DNA of 52,807 bases from GCA-2746795 sp964643965 (GTDB lineage Bacteria; Chloroflexota; Anaerolineae; Promineifilales; Promineifilaceae), in NCBI GenBank assembly GCA_964643965.1, contig CAZXVH010000023.1, positions 1 to 52,807 on the forward strand, given 5' to 3'. Under the pieces are notes generated by a model. It saw only the letters and a list, made by a program, of their open reading frames with translations. It was not told where the DNA came from and searched no databases. The position numbers and the translations under genes are program-made. Positions 25,989-35,362 of the stretch are shown here, in pieces. Within the stretch, counting starts at the first letter, position 1. Each line of letters opens with the position of its first letter.

Positions 25989-27622
25989 TAAGAATTCTGG
26001 AAACCACCCCCTTGCTCCTGCTTTTTCTGGTTATTGCCCTGGGTTACTGGGTGGGCCGCATTCGCTTTTGGGGCAGCAGCATGGGCGTGGCGGCCGTTCT
26101 CTTTGTGGGGCTGGCGTTTGGGGCGCTCGATCCGAACCTTTTCATTCCGCAGATCATTTTGGATATAGGATTGGTGCTTTTTGTCTACACCATTGGCCTG
26201 GCAAACGGCCCCGGCTTTTTCAGTAAATTCCAGCGAGAAGGGATGCGCGAAGTCCTCTTTATCGTGGGCATTATGATCCTGCCGGCCATCCTCCTGCTCA
26301 TTGTACATATCGCCTTTCGCCTGACGCCGGCCACCACGGCCGGTATTTTCACCGGCATGTCTAACAATACCCCCGCTTTAGCCAGTGTGCTGGATTTGAT
26401 CAGCAGCAGCGCCGCCGATCCTGAGAAAGCCGCCTCGGAAGCCGTTGTCGGTTTTTCTGTGGTTTACCCGCTGGGCGTTTTTGCCCGAATGCTGGTTTTG
26501 GCGTTCATTTTACGGATCTGGCAGGTTGACTTTGCCGGAGAAGCCTACCGTTTGCGCAAGCAATACCCCATCGCGCAAGATTTGCGTTACCGTACGCTTG
26601 ATGTCACCCAGGCCAGTATCATCGACAAGCCTATGCGTCAATTACAGGAGGAGCATGAGTGGGATGTGCTTTTTGGCCGCCTTTATCGGGACGACGACAT
26701 CAGCCTCATCAGCAATGACACTTGTTTTCAACTGGCAGATAAAATCGTCATCGCCGGTACGCTGGAAGAGATGGATAAAGTGGAAGCGGATTTTGGACAG
26801 CGTTCGGCCGAAGATTTGCTCCACGACCGCGCTGTTTATGCCAGCCGCCGTCTTTTTGTGTCCAACCCGGATCTTGCCGGCAAGGAATTGACGACGCTCA
26901 ATCTGCGTGAGCAGTACGGGGCGATTGTGTCTCATGTGCGCCGGGGGGATATTGAGCTGCTGGCTCGCGGCGACACCGTGTTGGAATGGGGCGACCGCAT
27001 CCGGGTATTGGCTCCCCGCGAAGAGATTCCGCATCTAACCGCGCTTTTTGGCGACTCGTATGCCCAATTAAGCCACGTTAATCTGATGACGATGGGCGTA
27101 GGCGTTGCCCTCGGTTTGCTCATTGGCCTGATCCCGATCCCTTTGCCTGGCGGCGTTACTTTTCGCCTGGGGCTGGCGGGCGGTCCGCTGCTGGTGGCGC
27201 TGGTGCTGGGCGCGTTACGCCGTACCGGCCCCATCCTGTGGACGATGCCTTACAGCGCTAACCTCACTTTACGTCAGTTTGGCCTGATTTTGCTTTTGGC
27301 GACAGTGGGGGTGCGTTCAGGATATGCTTTTCTGGAAGCGTTTTCTACCGGTTCTGGCTGGCTTATTTTTGGTATCGGTTTTGTTTTGATTGTGATTACA
27401 ACGGTGGCGGCGCTGTTTTCTGGCTACAAGCTGCTTCGTATCCCGTACAGTTTGCTGATTGGTATGATTTCGCCGCAACCGGCCGTTTTGAGTTATGCGG
27501 AGGAGCAGGCTAAAAATCCACTACCGGGCATTGGGTATACCCTGATGTTCCCCTTGTCTATCATCGTCAACGTCATTCTGGCGCAGGTTTTGTTGATTAC
27601 CCTCCAGAATTTGAGTTTTTAA
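25985..27622 (+). CDS. AspT/YidE/YbjL-type transporter with TrkA-C domains
   Basis: A 545-residue membrane transporter of the aspartate-alanine exchanger (AAE) type. An N-terminal membrane block contains YTIGLANGPGFFSKF and GMSNNTPALASVLD. A cytoplasmic centre has two RCK_C/TrkA-C-like domains (about 195-350), and a second membrane block starts at GVGVALGLLIGLIPIPLPGG. The duplicated block with two central RCK_C domains is characteristic of YidE and YbjL. Known members exchange aspartate for alanine or other carboxylates; the substrate here is unknown. The ATG overlaps the J-domain stop. Confidence 0.9.
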   Translation: MIRILETTPLLLLFLVIALGYWVGRIRFWGSSMGVAAVLFVGLAFGALDPNLFIPQIILDIGLVLFVYTIGLANGPGFFSKFQREGMREVLFIVGIMILPAILLLIVHIAFRLTPATTAGIFTGMSNNTPALASVLDLISSSAADPEKAASEAVVGFSVVYPLGVFARMLVLAFILRIWQVDFAGEAYRLRKQYPIAQDLRYRTLDVTQASIIDKPMRQLQEEHEWDVLFGRLYRDDDISLISNDTCFQLADKIVIAGTLEEMDKVEADFGQRSAEDLLHDRAVYASRRLFVSNPDLAGKELTTLNLREQYGAIVSHVRRGDIELLARGDTVLEWGDRIRVLAPREEIPHLTALFGDSYAQLSHVNLMTMGVGVALGLLIGLIPIPLPGGVTFRLGLAGGPLLVALVLGALRRTGPILWTMPYSANLTLRQFGLILLLATVGVRSGYAFLEAFSTGSGWLIFGIGFVLIVITTVAALFSGYKLLRIPYSLLIGMISPQPAVLSYAEEQAKNPLPGIGYTLMFPLSIIVNVILAQVLLITLQNLSF

Positions 27623-27631
27623 AGCGGTTCA

Positions 27632-29194
27632 TCAGGCAAACACTTCTTCGGCTCGTTCCCCGGCCATCATCAGGCCCAACTGCTCAATCGTCACTTCATC
27701 ACTGTTGACGATGCCCATAATCTCCCCGCCAAACAGCACCACAATGCGGTCAGACATAGCCTTCACCTCATCCAGGTCTTCAGAGATAAGCAAGGTCGCC
27801 AACCCTTCAGTGCGCTGGCGCAAAAGCTGGCCATGGATGTACTCCGTCGCCCCAATATCCACGCCCCGCGTCGGTTGGGCGGCGATGAGCAAACGGGGAT
27901 TCCGCGCCAATTCCCGCGCCAGGATGAGCTTCTGGATGTTACCGCCCGACAAGTTTTTGATGGGCGTCTCCTGGCTGGGCGTCTTCACGTTAAAAGAGGT
28001 GATCAATTCTTGGGCATGATCGGCAATGGCCTTAAAGTTGAGGAAGATGCCTTTGCTGAATGGCGGGCGCACGTAATCTTGCAAGATGGCATTTTCAGCT
28101 ACAGAAAAATCTTTGATGCAGCCATCGTGCATCCGTTCTTCGGGAATGTAGGCCAATCTGACATCGAACATTTGCGCCGGGGTGTAGTTGGTAACGTCAT
28201 GACCTTCTAATAGGACACGGCCGTTTTCCACTTTACGTAGGCCGGCGATGGTTTCCGCTAAAGCTCGCTGCCCGTTGCCAGACACCCCGGCGACGCCCAC
28301 AATCTCCCCGGAGCGCACCTCAAAGCTGGCGTTCTTCAAGGCCAGGTTGCCATCTGTGTTCAAGGTGCTGACATGCTCTAGTTTCAACCGCGCCTCGCCC
28401 GCCGCCATAGGCTGGCGGTCGCGGGTGAGCAGCACTTCCCGGCCCACCATCATGTTCGCCAGGTCGGCTTTCGTGACAGCGGCCGTTTGCACGGTTCCGA
28501 TCATTTTGCCATCCCGCAGCACAGAGACGCGGTTGGTGAGGGCGAATATCTCGTTTAACTTGTGGGAGATGAAAATGAGGGCGTGGCCGTCAGCGGCCAT
28601 CTGCTTGAAGATCATAAAGAGGTCGTCTACTTCTTGCGGGGTGAGAACGGCCGTTGGCTCATCCAAAACCAGCAGCGCCGCCCCCCGATACAGGGCCTTG
28701 ATGATTTCCACCCGCTGCCGTTGCCCCACCGCCAGTTTAGAGATAATGGCCTGAGGGTCTACGGCCAGATTATATCTCACAGCCAGCTCTTCAATCCGCG
28801 CCGACACCACATCCAAATCCAGCCGCGCCCTTTTAGACGATTTGAGACCCAGCGCCACATTTTCAGCGACGGTCACGTTTTCCACCAGCATAAAATGTTG
28901 GTGGATCATGCCGATGCCGTGGTTGATGGAGTCGGTGGGCGAATTGATGACAATCGGTTCCCCGTTCAGCAAAATCTCCCCTTCTTCTGGCTGGTACAGC
29001 CCATAGAGGATCTTCATCAGGGTGCTTTTGCCGGCCCCATTTTCGCCCAACAAGGCATGGATTTCACCCGCTTTCACGTCAAAATCAACGTGGTCGTTTG
29101 CCAGCACTCCCGGGAATTTTTTGACGATGCCCCTCATTTCTAAAGACTCGATACGCGGTAAGCCGGACGGAAGGAGATTGTTAGTTTGCGTCAT
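27632..29194 (-). CDS. BMP-type ABC transporter ATP-binding protein (two ABC domains)
   Basis: A 520-residue ATPase with two fused ABC domains, as in sugar and nucleoside importers. The first has Walker A GENGAGKSTLMKILYG, signature LAVGQRQRVE and Walker B LLVLDEPTAVLTPQ. The second has a degenerate Walker A (GVSGNGQRALAE) but the signature LSGGNIQKLILAREL. It is the last gene of a minus-strand run after two permeases and a BMP lipoprotein, and drives that importer. By analogy with YufNOPQ/Bmp systems the cargo is probably nucleosides, though other small molecules are possible. Confidence 0.94.
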   Translation of the reverse strand: MTQTNNLLPSGLPRIESLEMRGIVKKFPGVLANDHVDFDVKAGEIHALLGENGAGKSTLMKILYGLYQPEEGEILLNGEPIVINSPTDSINHGIGMIHQHFMLVENVTVAENVALGLKSSKRARLDLDVVSARIEELAVRYNLAVDPQAIISKLAVGQRQRVEIIKALYRGAALLVLDEPTAVLTPQEVDDLFMIFKQMAADGHALIFISHKLNEIFALTNRVSVLRDGKMIGTVQTAAVTKADLANMMVGREVLLTRDRQPMAAGEARLKLEHVSTLNTDGNLALKNASFEVRSGEIVGVAGVSGNGQRALAETIAGLRKVENGRVLLEGHDVTNYTPAQMFDVRLAYIPEERMHDGCIKDFSVAENAILQDYVRPPFSKGIFLNFKAIADHAQELITSFNVKTPSQETPIKNLSGGNIQKLILARELARNPRLLIAAQPTRGVDIGATEYIHGQLLRQRTEGLATLLISEDLDEVKAMSDRIVVLFGGEIMGIVNSDEVTIEQLGLMMAGERAEEVFA

Positions 29195-29223
29195 AAGAAA
29201 GGCCGTAAAAAATCGTTATTTGT

Positions 29224-29267
29224 GAATTGTGAATTGTGAACCGACATGCATTCACAATTCACAATTC
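29224..29267. repeat. 17-bp perfect inverted tandem repeat between transporter genes
   Basis: GAATTGTGAATTGTGAA, a ten-base loop, then its exact complement. Each arm is a tandem of an 8-base unit (GAATTGTG). It lies between the BMP gene and the ATPase gene of one operon and may fold in the mRNA to separate their expression. Confidence 0.9.
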
Positions 29268-29282
29268 GTCACTCATCACTCA

Positions 29283-30398
29283 TCAATTTCTTGGTTCCGG
29301 CACAATTTCAATGCTGCCATCAATGATGCCAGCTTCAGCAGCTTGCGCCGCGGTGACCGCTTCGGCCGGCAGCCAGTCGGCGTAGATCATGGTCTGCCCA
29401 CCGTTTTGCAGCGTGAGTTGGAGGACTTGATTGCCGTAATTGCCCGCTTGATTGGCCAGGATCATGGTCAGCAGGGTGGGACGCCAATCGTAAAGCACTG
29501 TGGCCGCTACCACTTCTGGAGCCATGCTCATTTGATTGGCCTGCACACCCATCCAGGGGACGTCCTCCGTTTCTGCCACCCCAATCGCACCCACGACTTG
29601 CTGGGCGGAACCGGTCAGCACATCCGCCCCGGCCGCAATTTGGGTTTTGGCGGCTTCTGCAGCCAGGGCAGTATCGCCAAAGGAGCCGGTGAACGAGACA
29701 TTGACCTGGGCTTCTGGTTTGGTATCACGCACCCCGGCCACAAAACCATCCACATGCAATTTGGCGTCGCCGGCATCCACGGGGCCAACTAAACCAATGA
29801 TATTAGATTTTGTCAGGTTCGCGGCCAACACGCCGCTAACATAGCCGCCCTGTTCCAAACGCGGATCATAGGCAAAAACATTGGTCACGCCTTCTTCTGC
29901 GCCGGTATTGGTGGAGGTGCCCCAGGCAAAGCTGGTTTCCGGGAAATCGGGGGCAATTTCAAACAGCGATGTGCCATACTGAGCGCCATGCGCCAAAATG
30001 AGATTAAAGCCCTTATCGGCATAATCTCGGATGGCAGCGGCGGCGTCTGTGACGTTGAACATGTTTTCTGTGTAAGAAATTTCGATCACGTCTTTGCCGT
30101 AATGTTCTTGAAGCACCAGGAGCGAATCATACATCGATTGGCTCCAGGCCAGATCAGTGGTGGTGGAGGGCATGACCAGGGCGATTTTAATCGGTTGAAT
30201 CTCCGGATAGACCATCATGCCATCTTCTGCCATCTCTTCTGCCATCTCTTCTGCCGCCGGTTCTTCGACCGGCGCTGCTTCTTCTTGCACTGGGGCCGGC
30301 GCTTCGGTGGGAACGGCCGTTTCGCCACCCCCGCTACAAGCCACCAACGCCAACGCCATTACCAATGCCCCTATCACTAACCATATTCTTTTGTTCAT
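29283..30398 (-). CDS. BMP-family substrate-binding lipoprotein
   Basis: A 371-residue binding protein with lipobox ALALVACSGG and a Glu/Ala/Pro-rich linker. The mature part starts IKIALVMPSTTTDLAWSQS and shows family stretches such as FNLILAHGAQYG, YVSGVLAANLTKSNIIGLVG and TGSAQQVVGAIGVAE. BMP (Med/PnrA-like) proteins usually bind nucleosides for the linked ABC importer. AGGAGAG lies eight bases before ATG 30398. Inverted-arm spacers flank the gene on both sides, while the transporter genes remain in one orientation. Confidence 0.93.
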   Translation of the reverse strand: MNKRIWLVIGALVMALALVACSGGGETAVPTEAPAPVQEEAAPVEEPAAEEMAEEMAEDGMMVYPEIQPIKIALVMPSTTTDLAWSQSMYDSLLVLQEHYGKDVIEISYTENMFNVTDAAAAIRDYADKGFNLILAHGAQYGTSLFEIAPDFPETSFAWGTSTNTGAEEGVTNVFAYDPRLEQGGYVSGVLAANLTKSNIIGLVGPVDAGDAKLHVDGFVAGVRDTKPEAQVNVSFTGSFGDTALAAEAAKTQIAAGADVLTGSAQQVVGAIGVAETEDVPWMGVQANQMSMAPEVVAATVLYDWRPTLLTMILANQAGNYGNQVLQLTLQNGGQTMIYADWLPAEAVTAAQAAEAGIIDGSIEIVPEPRN

Positions 30399-30424
30399 TG
30401 TTCTTCTCTCCTATTGAGTTATGT

Positions 30425-30500
30425 GGTTGGTTTGGGTAGTTGGTTAATGTAGGCGCTTTGACTACTTGACTATCCAACTATCCAACTGTCCAACCAAACC
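30425..30500. repeat. Imperfect inverted tandem-repeat spacer
   Basis: GGTTGGTTTGGGTAGTTGG on the left is mirrored by CCAACTATCCAACTGTCC and CCAACCAAACC on the right. In the sense of the permease that ends at 30502, the first arm contains several TAG triplets. It separates the permease from the BMP gene. Confidence 0.8.
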
Positions 30501-30501
30501 A

Positions 30502-31449
30502 TTAATTTTCGCCCCGCTCATACGGTTTGGTGAGCGCGGCGGGTTGCAACGTGCGCCGGAAGGGAATTGCCAGCGCCACGATGGTAAGCAAATATGGCAG
30601 CATCACCGCCACATCGGAAGGAATGGGCAGATTCAACACCTGCACCCATAGCTGGAGGGCGTTGACAGAGCTAAACAGCAGCGCCCCCAGCATCACTCCC
30701 ACCGGCGTCCAGCCGCCAAAGTAAACCAGGGCTACGGCGATAAAGCCGATGCCATTGGTCATGTTTTCCTGGAAGATGCCCAGGAGCGAAATGGATAAAG
30801 AGGCGCCGGCAATGCCTGCCAGGGCAGAGCCGAGCATCACGGCCGCATACCGTGTTTTTATCACGCTGACGCCCAATGAGTCGGCCGCTTCCGGGTTTTG
30901 GCCCACCGCCCGCACTTTTAAACCCCAGGTAGTTTTTTTCAAAATATAAGTAGCAATGGGGACGAGCAAAAAGGCGATGTACGTGAGGACGCTGTGGCTG
31001 AAGAAAATATTGCCCAAAATGGGGATGTCCGCCAGGCAAAAGCTGCTGCTCAGGCAGAATTTCAATTCCTTGAAGCCTTGCACCCCTTCTACCGTTCCCA
31101 GCATCGTTTTAAATAAGAGGCTGGAAACGCCCAGGCCAAACAGCGACAGGCCAATGCCGCTGATGCCTTGCTCTGCCTGGAAGGTGATGCTGACGACGGA
31201 CATGAACAGGCCCATCAATATGCCCACAAAGGCGGCGGCACTCACGCCCAACCAGGGATTGCCGGTAACGAAGGTGGCATAGAAGCCAAAGAAAGCGCCC
31301 ATCAGCATGATACCTTCCGTGCCCAGGTTGAGGACGCCGGCGCGTTGGGAAAAAGTTTCACCCAGGGCGGCAAACAGGTAGGGCGTGGCCAGACGGATGC
31401 CGGAATGGATGATGCCGAGGATGATTGTCATTGCCGTTAATTCACCCAT
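30502..31449 (-). CDS. BMP-type ABC transporter permease, second subunit
   Basis: A 315-residue inner-membrane permease. The start is ATG 31449 (MGELTAM), preceded by AGGAGG at the right distance; it overlaps the end of the first permease by eight bases. The protein has about nine membrane segments with family stretches TFSQRAGVLNLGTEGIMLMG and VRAVGQNPEAADSLGVSV, the EAA-like loop. It matches the YufQ/NupC-like half of nucleoside-type importers and should pair with the permease at 31442-32662. Confidence 0.93.
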   Translation of the reverse strand: MGELTAMTIILGIIHSGIRLATPYLFAALGETFSQRAGVLNLGTEGIMLMGAFFGFYATFVTGNPWLGVSAAAFVGILMGLFMSVVSITFQAEQGISGIGLSLFGLGVSSLLFKTMLGTVEGVQGFKELKFCLSSSFCLADIPILGNIFFSHSVLTYIAFLLVPIATYILKKTTWGLKVRAVGQNPEAADSLGVSVIKTRYAAVMLGSALAGIAGASLSISLLGIFQENMTNGIGFIAVALVYFGGWTPVGVMLGALLFSSVNALQLWVQVLNLPIPSDVAVMLPYLLTIVALAIPFRRTLQPAALTKPYERGEN

Positions 31450-32662
31450 TTGCGGCCTCCTGTGTGGGTTCGTTGGCGCTCTCGCGGCCGTTGGTTTTGA
31501 GGCGTTTGGCTTGCCGTTTACGTACAATGTAGTCGGTGCTGACAACGAAGAGAATGACCAGTCCCAGAACGGCCGTTATCATCACTTGGGGCACCTGCAT
31601 CGCCCGCTGCATCTTATCGCCGCCTACGAGCAGGCCGCCAAACAAAATAGAGGAAGGGATGATGCCCAACGGATGCAGCTTGCCGAACAGAGCCGCCACA
31701 ATGCCGGTAAAGCCATACCCAGCGGAAACGGCCGCTGGCTCAAACATGCGGTGATGCAGGCCCAAAATCTCCACCGCCCCCGCCAACCCGGCAAAGGCGC
31801 CGCTCAACGTCATTGAGAGGATCATGGTGCGTTTGACGCTCATCCCAGCATACCGAGACGCATGGGGGTTGAGGCCCACCGCCCGAATACGGAAGCCAAT
31901 CGTGGTGCGCCACAAAAAAATATAAACCAGAATTGCCATGATAATGGCGAAGATAAAGCCGGTATGCAGGCGCGTCGGCTCCATGAGGACGCCATAAACC
32001 TGGCCCAAATAACCTTGAATGCCCAAATCTTGCGCCGACTGGTCGATGCCCATCATGCGGGCTACATCGGTAAAACGGGGCATGTCGAGCGCCCTGGACA
32101 GGCGGGCGGAGTGAGGGATATTGGTGCCGGCCGCCAGTTCGACCGGGTCAATCATCGGTCCGCGCAGCAGATAATAGCCAATTTGAATGGCGATCTGATT
32201 GAGCATGATGGTGCTGAGGATTTCATTGACATTGAGATGCGCCTTGAGGTAACCGGCAATGCCTCCCCAAATGCCGCCCATAAAAACCCCGGCCAGCAAG
32301 CCAATGACAATAACGACTGCCCCCGGTAACTGTTCGCCGATCTGCAAGCCCACCCAGGTGGTAAATAAGGCGCCCATGATGAGCTGCCCTTCCGCGCCGA
32401 TGTTGATGACGCCGCCGCGGAAAGCGATGGCAATGCCCAGGCCCACAAGCAGCAAAGGGGTGGCTTTGACCAGCGTATCGGACAGACCATTTTTGCTGCC
32501 AAAGGCGCCAACTAACATCGCTTTGTAGGCTTCCAGGGGATTGACCCCTTGCAGCGCCAAAATGAGGCCGCCGATGGCAAAAGCCAACAGCATGGCGAAA
32601 ACAGGCATAAGAGCATCAATGAGTCGATCAACGGTGTTGCGATTTGACTTTGATTTACGCAC
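31442..32662 (-). CDS. BMP-type ABC transporter permease, first subunit
   Basis: A 406-residue permease (YufP-like) that starts at GTG 32662, six bases after GAGG. Membrane segments begin at MPVFAMLLAFAIGG. The family motifs are FRGGVINIGAEGQLIMGALF and IRAVGLNPHASRYAGMSV. A short basic C-terminal tail ends inside the next gene's ribosome site and start. It is the first gene of the importer run; the 210-base spacer upstream shows no riboswitch I recognise. Confidence 0.93.
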   Translation of the reverse strand: MRKSKSNRNTVDRLIDALMPVFAMLLAFAIGGLILALQGVNPLEAYKAMLVGAFGSKNGLSDTLVKATPLLLVGLGIAIAFRGGVINIGAEGQLIMGALFTTWVGLQIGEQLPGAVVIVIGLLAGVFMGGIWGGIAGYLKAHLNVNEILSTIMLNQIAIQIGYYLLRGPMIDPVELAAGTNIPHSARLSRALDMPRFTDVARMMGIDQSAQDLGIQGYLGQVYGVLMEPTRLHTGFIFAIIMAILVYIFLWRTTIGFRIRAVGLNPHASRYAGMSVKRTMILSMTLSGAFAGLAGAVEILGLHHRMFEPAAVSAGYGFTGIVAALFGKLHPLGIIPSSILFGGLLVGGDKMQRAMQVPQVMITAVLGLVILFVVSTDYIVRKRQAKRLKTNGRESANEPTQEAANG

Positions 32663-32849
32663 GTGACGCCTCGTGGGTAACGATGGGGATGGGAGCGGCT
32701 GTGATGCGCGTGGTTAATAGATAACCGGCTCAAGATATACGCATGTCTGCTGCTGTCACATCCAGGGAATTAAGGTTGCTCCTTCTCCCTATCTATTATC
32801 CGTTATTTTGGCTGACAGGCAATTATGAAACCTGAGGAGCAGTTGAGGG

Positions 32850-32865
32850 GATTGGTTCAATCTTG
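32850..32865. repeat. Single arm of the GATTGGTTCAATCT repeat
   Basis: GATTGGTTCAATCTTG matches one arm of the inverted repeat at 18168-18202. It lies just past the stop of the VTT membrane protein gene. Confidence 0.55.
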
Positions 32866-32872
32866 ATTTACT

Positions 32873-33595
32873 TTAGGCGCTTTCTTTTTTCACCACTTCA
32901 TGCTCATGCCGCTTTTCAATGCGGTAAACGACGGTGCGCCCCACCACAAATACCAGCACTGCCAGCGCCGCAATCAGCCCCCACTGCCACTCCGCAAAGC
33001 GAATGCCATACGCGCCGATCATCGTCAGAATAATGGCGCTGGGCAGCCTTCCCAAAATATTGGCCGCTAAAAACTTGACGCCGGTGATACCGGTCAGCCC
33101 GGCCACAAAGTTCATCATATCTGTGGGGAACATGGGCAAGACAAAGGCGATGGTGAAAAAGGTAAAACCTTGTTTTTCGCCGATAGCGTACCACTTATCA
33201 AGTGTTTCTTTGTTAGCCAGGCGGTCGATAACGGGCCGGCCGGTCCAGCGGGCAAGGGCAAAAGCCAACTGGCTGGCGCCCACAATGCAGATCATATTCA
33301 AAATCAGGCCAGGCCAGAAGCCATAGACGTAGCCGGCCGCTATCAAAAAAACATGCCCGGGTATGAAGGCTACCAATACTTGCAGCAGTTGGGCGGCAGC
33401 CAGGGCCAGCGGTCCCCAGGCGCCGTAGCTTTGCAGGTAAGCGCTGACAGCTTCCTGGTCACCTACCAGGGAGATTAAACTCCAAACGCCTTCTCGCACC
33501 TGCCACAGTAAAAAGATAATGAGTACAGTCAAGGCAACAATCAACCCCCATTTTACCGGGTGAAAAGCGGGTTTGGCTTTGTTTGAGTCGATCAT
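32873..33595 (-). CDS. TVP38/TMEM64-type (VTT domain) membrane protein
   Basis: A 240-residue protein with about six membrane segments. The core includes FIPGHVFLIAAGYVYGFWPG and GASQLAFALARWTGRPVI, and a later FVLPMFPTDMMNFVAGLTG, as in VTT/DedA-superfamily proteins, which are linked to lipid scrambling or flipping. The ribosome site before ATG 33595 is poor. It stands alone between the ABC transporter and the WS/DGAT genes. The exact role is unknown. Confidence 0.88.
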   Translation of the reverse strand: MIDSNKAKPAFHPVKWGLIVALTVLIIFLLWQVREGVWSLISLVGDQEAVSAYLQSYGAWGPLALAAAQLLQVLVAFIPGHVFLIAAGYVYGFWPGLILNMICIVGASQLAFALARWTGRPVIDRLANKETLDKWYAIGEKQGFTFFTIAFVLPMFPTDMMNFVAGLTGITGVKFLAANILGRLPSAIILTMIGAYGIRFAEWQWGLIAALAVLVFVVGRTVVYRIEKRHEHEVVKKESA

Positions 33596-33742
33596 GGGGT
33601 GTTAGATAGGGGAAGAGGAGCAGCAAAACGGCCGTTTAGCAGTTTGGGAGCTTTCTGTTTTAATTTTGGTTTGATCGTCACCGTTATACATTACAGTAGA
33701 TAAGGGCATCCTGTCAAAAATAAGGGTGAGATAGGCGCAGAA

Positions 33743-35308
33743 TTATGAGAGAACGGCCGTTTTCTTATGGATATGGCAGTAAATAGAGTCCTCTGTCGAA
33801 CGGATTCGGCATCGCTGGCCGCTCTTGGTTATAGCCTGGCATTGGTCGGGGTCTGGTTCCGGCGATGTTTGCTGAGAAGGCGTCCCATCTTCACTGAGAA
33901 TGGTTTGCGCCAGTTCCTTTAAGAGTTCAAGTTCAAGGTAAAACCCCGTCAGCACTGCGTCCGGGTCTGGCGCCAGCCCATTGTCAGACATTACCCCCAC
34001 AAACACCTTGCCATTGTAGCTGATAATGCTCAGACCCATTGAGACGCGCCCGGCTTGAGGCACCCAGGCCATGATGCTGTCTAACTCTTTGCCAGCGATA
34101 TACAAAGGCATTTGCGGCCCAGGCACATTGGTCATCACCACCGAGGCTTTGCTGCCAAACACATCCACCAGGCGCGTCTGCACTTCGGCGGGAGAGAGGC
34201 CAATGCCGGAGAGGATGCCAAAGGCCACCACCGCTTCCGGCGTCGATTTTAAGGCTTCCATGCGCTCATGGACGGTCAACAGCCGCTCCAGCGGATCTTC
34301 AATGCCCACCGGCAGCGTGGGGTACACGATGCCAAATTGATTACCCAGCTCTTCCATTTTTTCCGGCGGCCGGATGTTGACGGGCATGGCGGCTCTAAAA
34401 CTGAGGCCCTCGACGGACGCCCCTTGCGCCATCAGATAGCGGCGCAGCCCGCCGGTGAGCGCCGATACCAGCACGTCATTCACCGTGCCGCCGCAGATGT
34501 TTTTGATGGTTTTAACATCGGCCAATGGCAGGCCGTGAGACCAGGCCACCCGTTTGGAAACGCCCAACTTGCCCTTCAACATGGTATTGGGATCCGCTGA
34601 GCGCAGGACGAGACGGCCGGCCGCCAGGGAATAGTCTGCCCCTTGCAAAGCGAGGTCTACGGCGTGGCTGGGGTTATTGATGGATTCTTTGCTCTCCTGC
34701 ACCAGTTTGCTGGTGATCTGACGGGTGGTGGAAACGGCCGTTGCCGTGCGTTTTGCCATCTTTCCCAACAATCCCCAACTGGAACTGCGCCGTTCACGCT
34801 GTATCTCATCCGGTTCCATAAGAGCGAGCGACGCCTCAGGCGTGACGTCTGCCATCGACAGCAGCACATACATCAGAGCAATGCCGTCAGCGATGGCGTG
34901 ATGCAAGCGTGCCATGATAACCACACCTTCCTGGTAGCCCTCAATGAAATGGCACTGCCACAGCGGTTTTGAGTAATCCAACGGCATAGAAGCCAGGCCG
35001 CTGATCAGGTTTTGTAGGGCAGTGTAATCACCAGGCGCAGGCAAGGCGATGCGGTGGATATGGGCGTTTAGATCGAAATGGGGATCTAATTCCCACCGTG
35101 GCCCGGCGAACGGCCGTCTGATGCGCGGATAAACCACATGTTGGCGGAAGCGATCAAAACGCAGCCAACGATTCCCCACCACCTGTACAAAGTCATCAAA
35201 ATCCATCGCCTCCTTGAACAGCAGAATGCCATTCACCATCATCAAATTGGTGGGGTCTTCCATACTCAACCAGGCGGCATCCACATGGGATAGGGGTGTA
35301 TTTTTCAT
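33743..35308 (-). CDS. WS/DGAT acyltransferase with C-terminal Cys/His motif
   Basis: A 521-residue wax-ester synthase/diacylglycerol acyltransferase-type enzyme, which joins acyl-CoA to an alcohol or diacylglycerol for storage lipid. The start at ATG 35308 has GAGGAGG nine bases upstream. It shows PLDYSKPLWQ, the catalytic HHAIADG, and GTVNDVLVSALTGGLRRYL. The last 40 residues carry C-x9-C-x10-C-x2-H (CQAITKSGQRC...YCHIH), a small metal-site motif not usual in this family. It follows its paralogue by 54 bases, so the two form an operon and probably arose by duplication. Confidence 0.92.
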   Translation of the reverse strand: MKNTPLSHVDAAWLSMEDPTNLMMVNGILLFKEAMDFDDFVQVVGNRWLRFDRFRQHVVYPRIRRPFAGPRWELDPHFDLNAHIHRIALPAPGDYTALQNLISGLASMPLDYSKPLWQCHFIEGYQEGVVIMARLHHAIADGIALMYVLLSMADVTPEASLALMEPDEIQRERRSSSWGLLGKMAKRTATAVSTTRQITSKLVQESKESINNPSHAVDLALQGADYSLAAGRLVLRSADPNTMLKGKLGVSKRVAWSHGLPLADVKTIKNICGGTVNDVLVSALTGGLRRYLMAQGASVEGLSFRAAMPVNIRPPEKMEELGNQFGIVYPTLPVGIEDPLERLLTVHERMEALKSTPEAVVAFGILSGIGLSPAEVQTRLVDVFGSKASVVMTNVPGPQMPLYIAGKELDSIMAWVPQAGRVSMGLSIISYNGKVFVGVMSDNGLAPDPDAVLTGFYLELELLKELAQTILSEDGTPSQQTSPEPDPDQCQAITKSGQRCRIRSTEDSIYCHIHKKTAVLS

Positions 35309-35362
35309 CTTGTTCATCCTCCTCATTGCCGGGAGCGCGGACAGCCTGTCTGCGCTCCCGGT

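Noticed and set aside
32663..32872. Purine riboswitch before the nucleoside-type transporter
   Set aside because: None of the conserved purine-aptamer loop sequences could be found on the minus strand.
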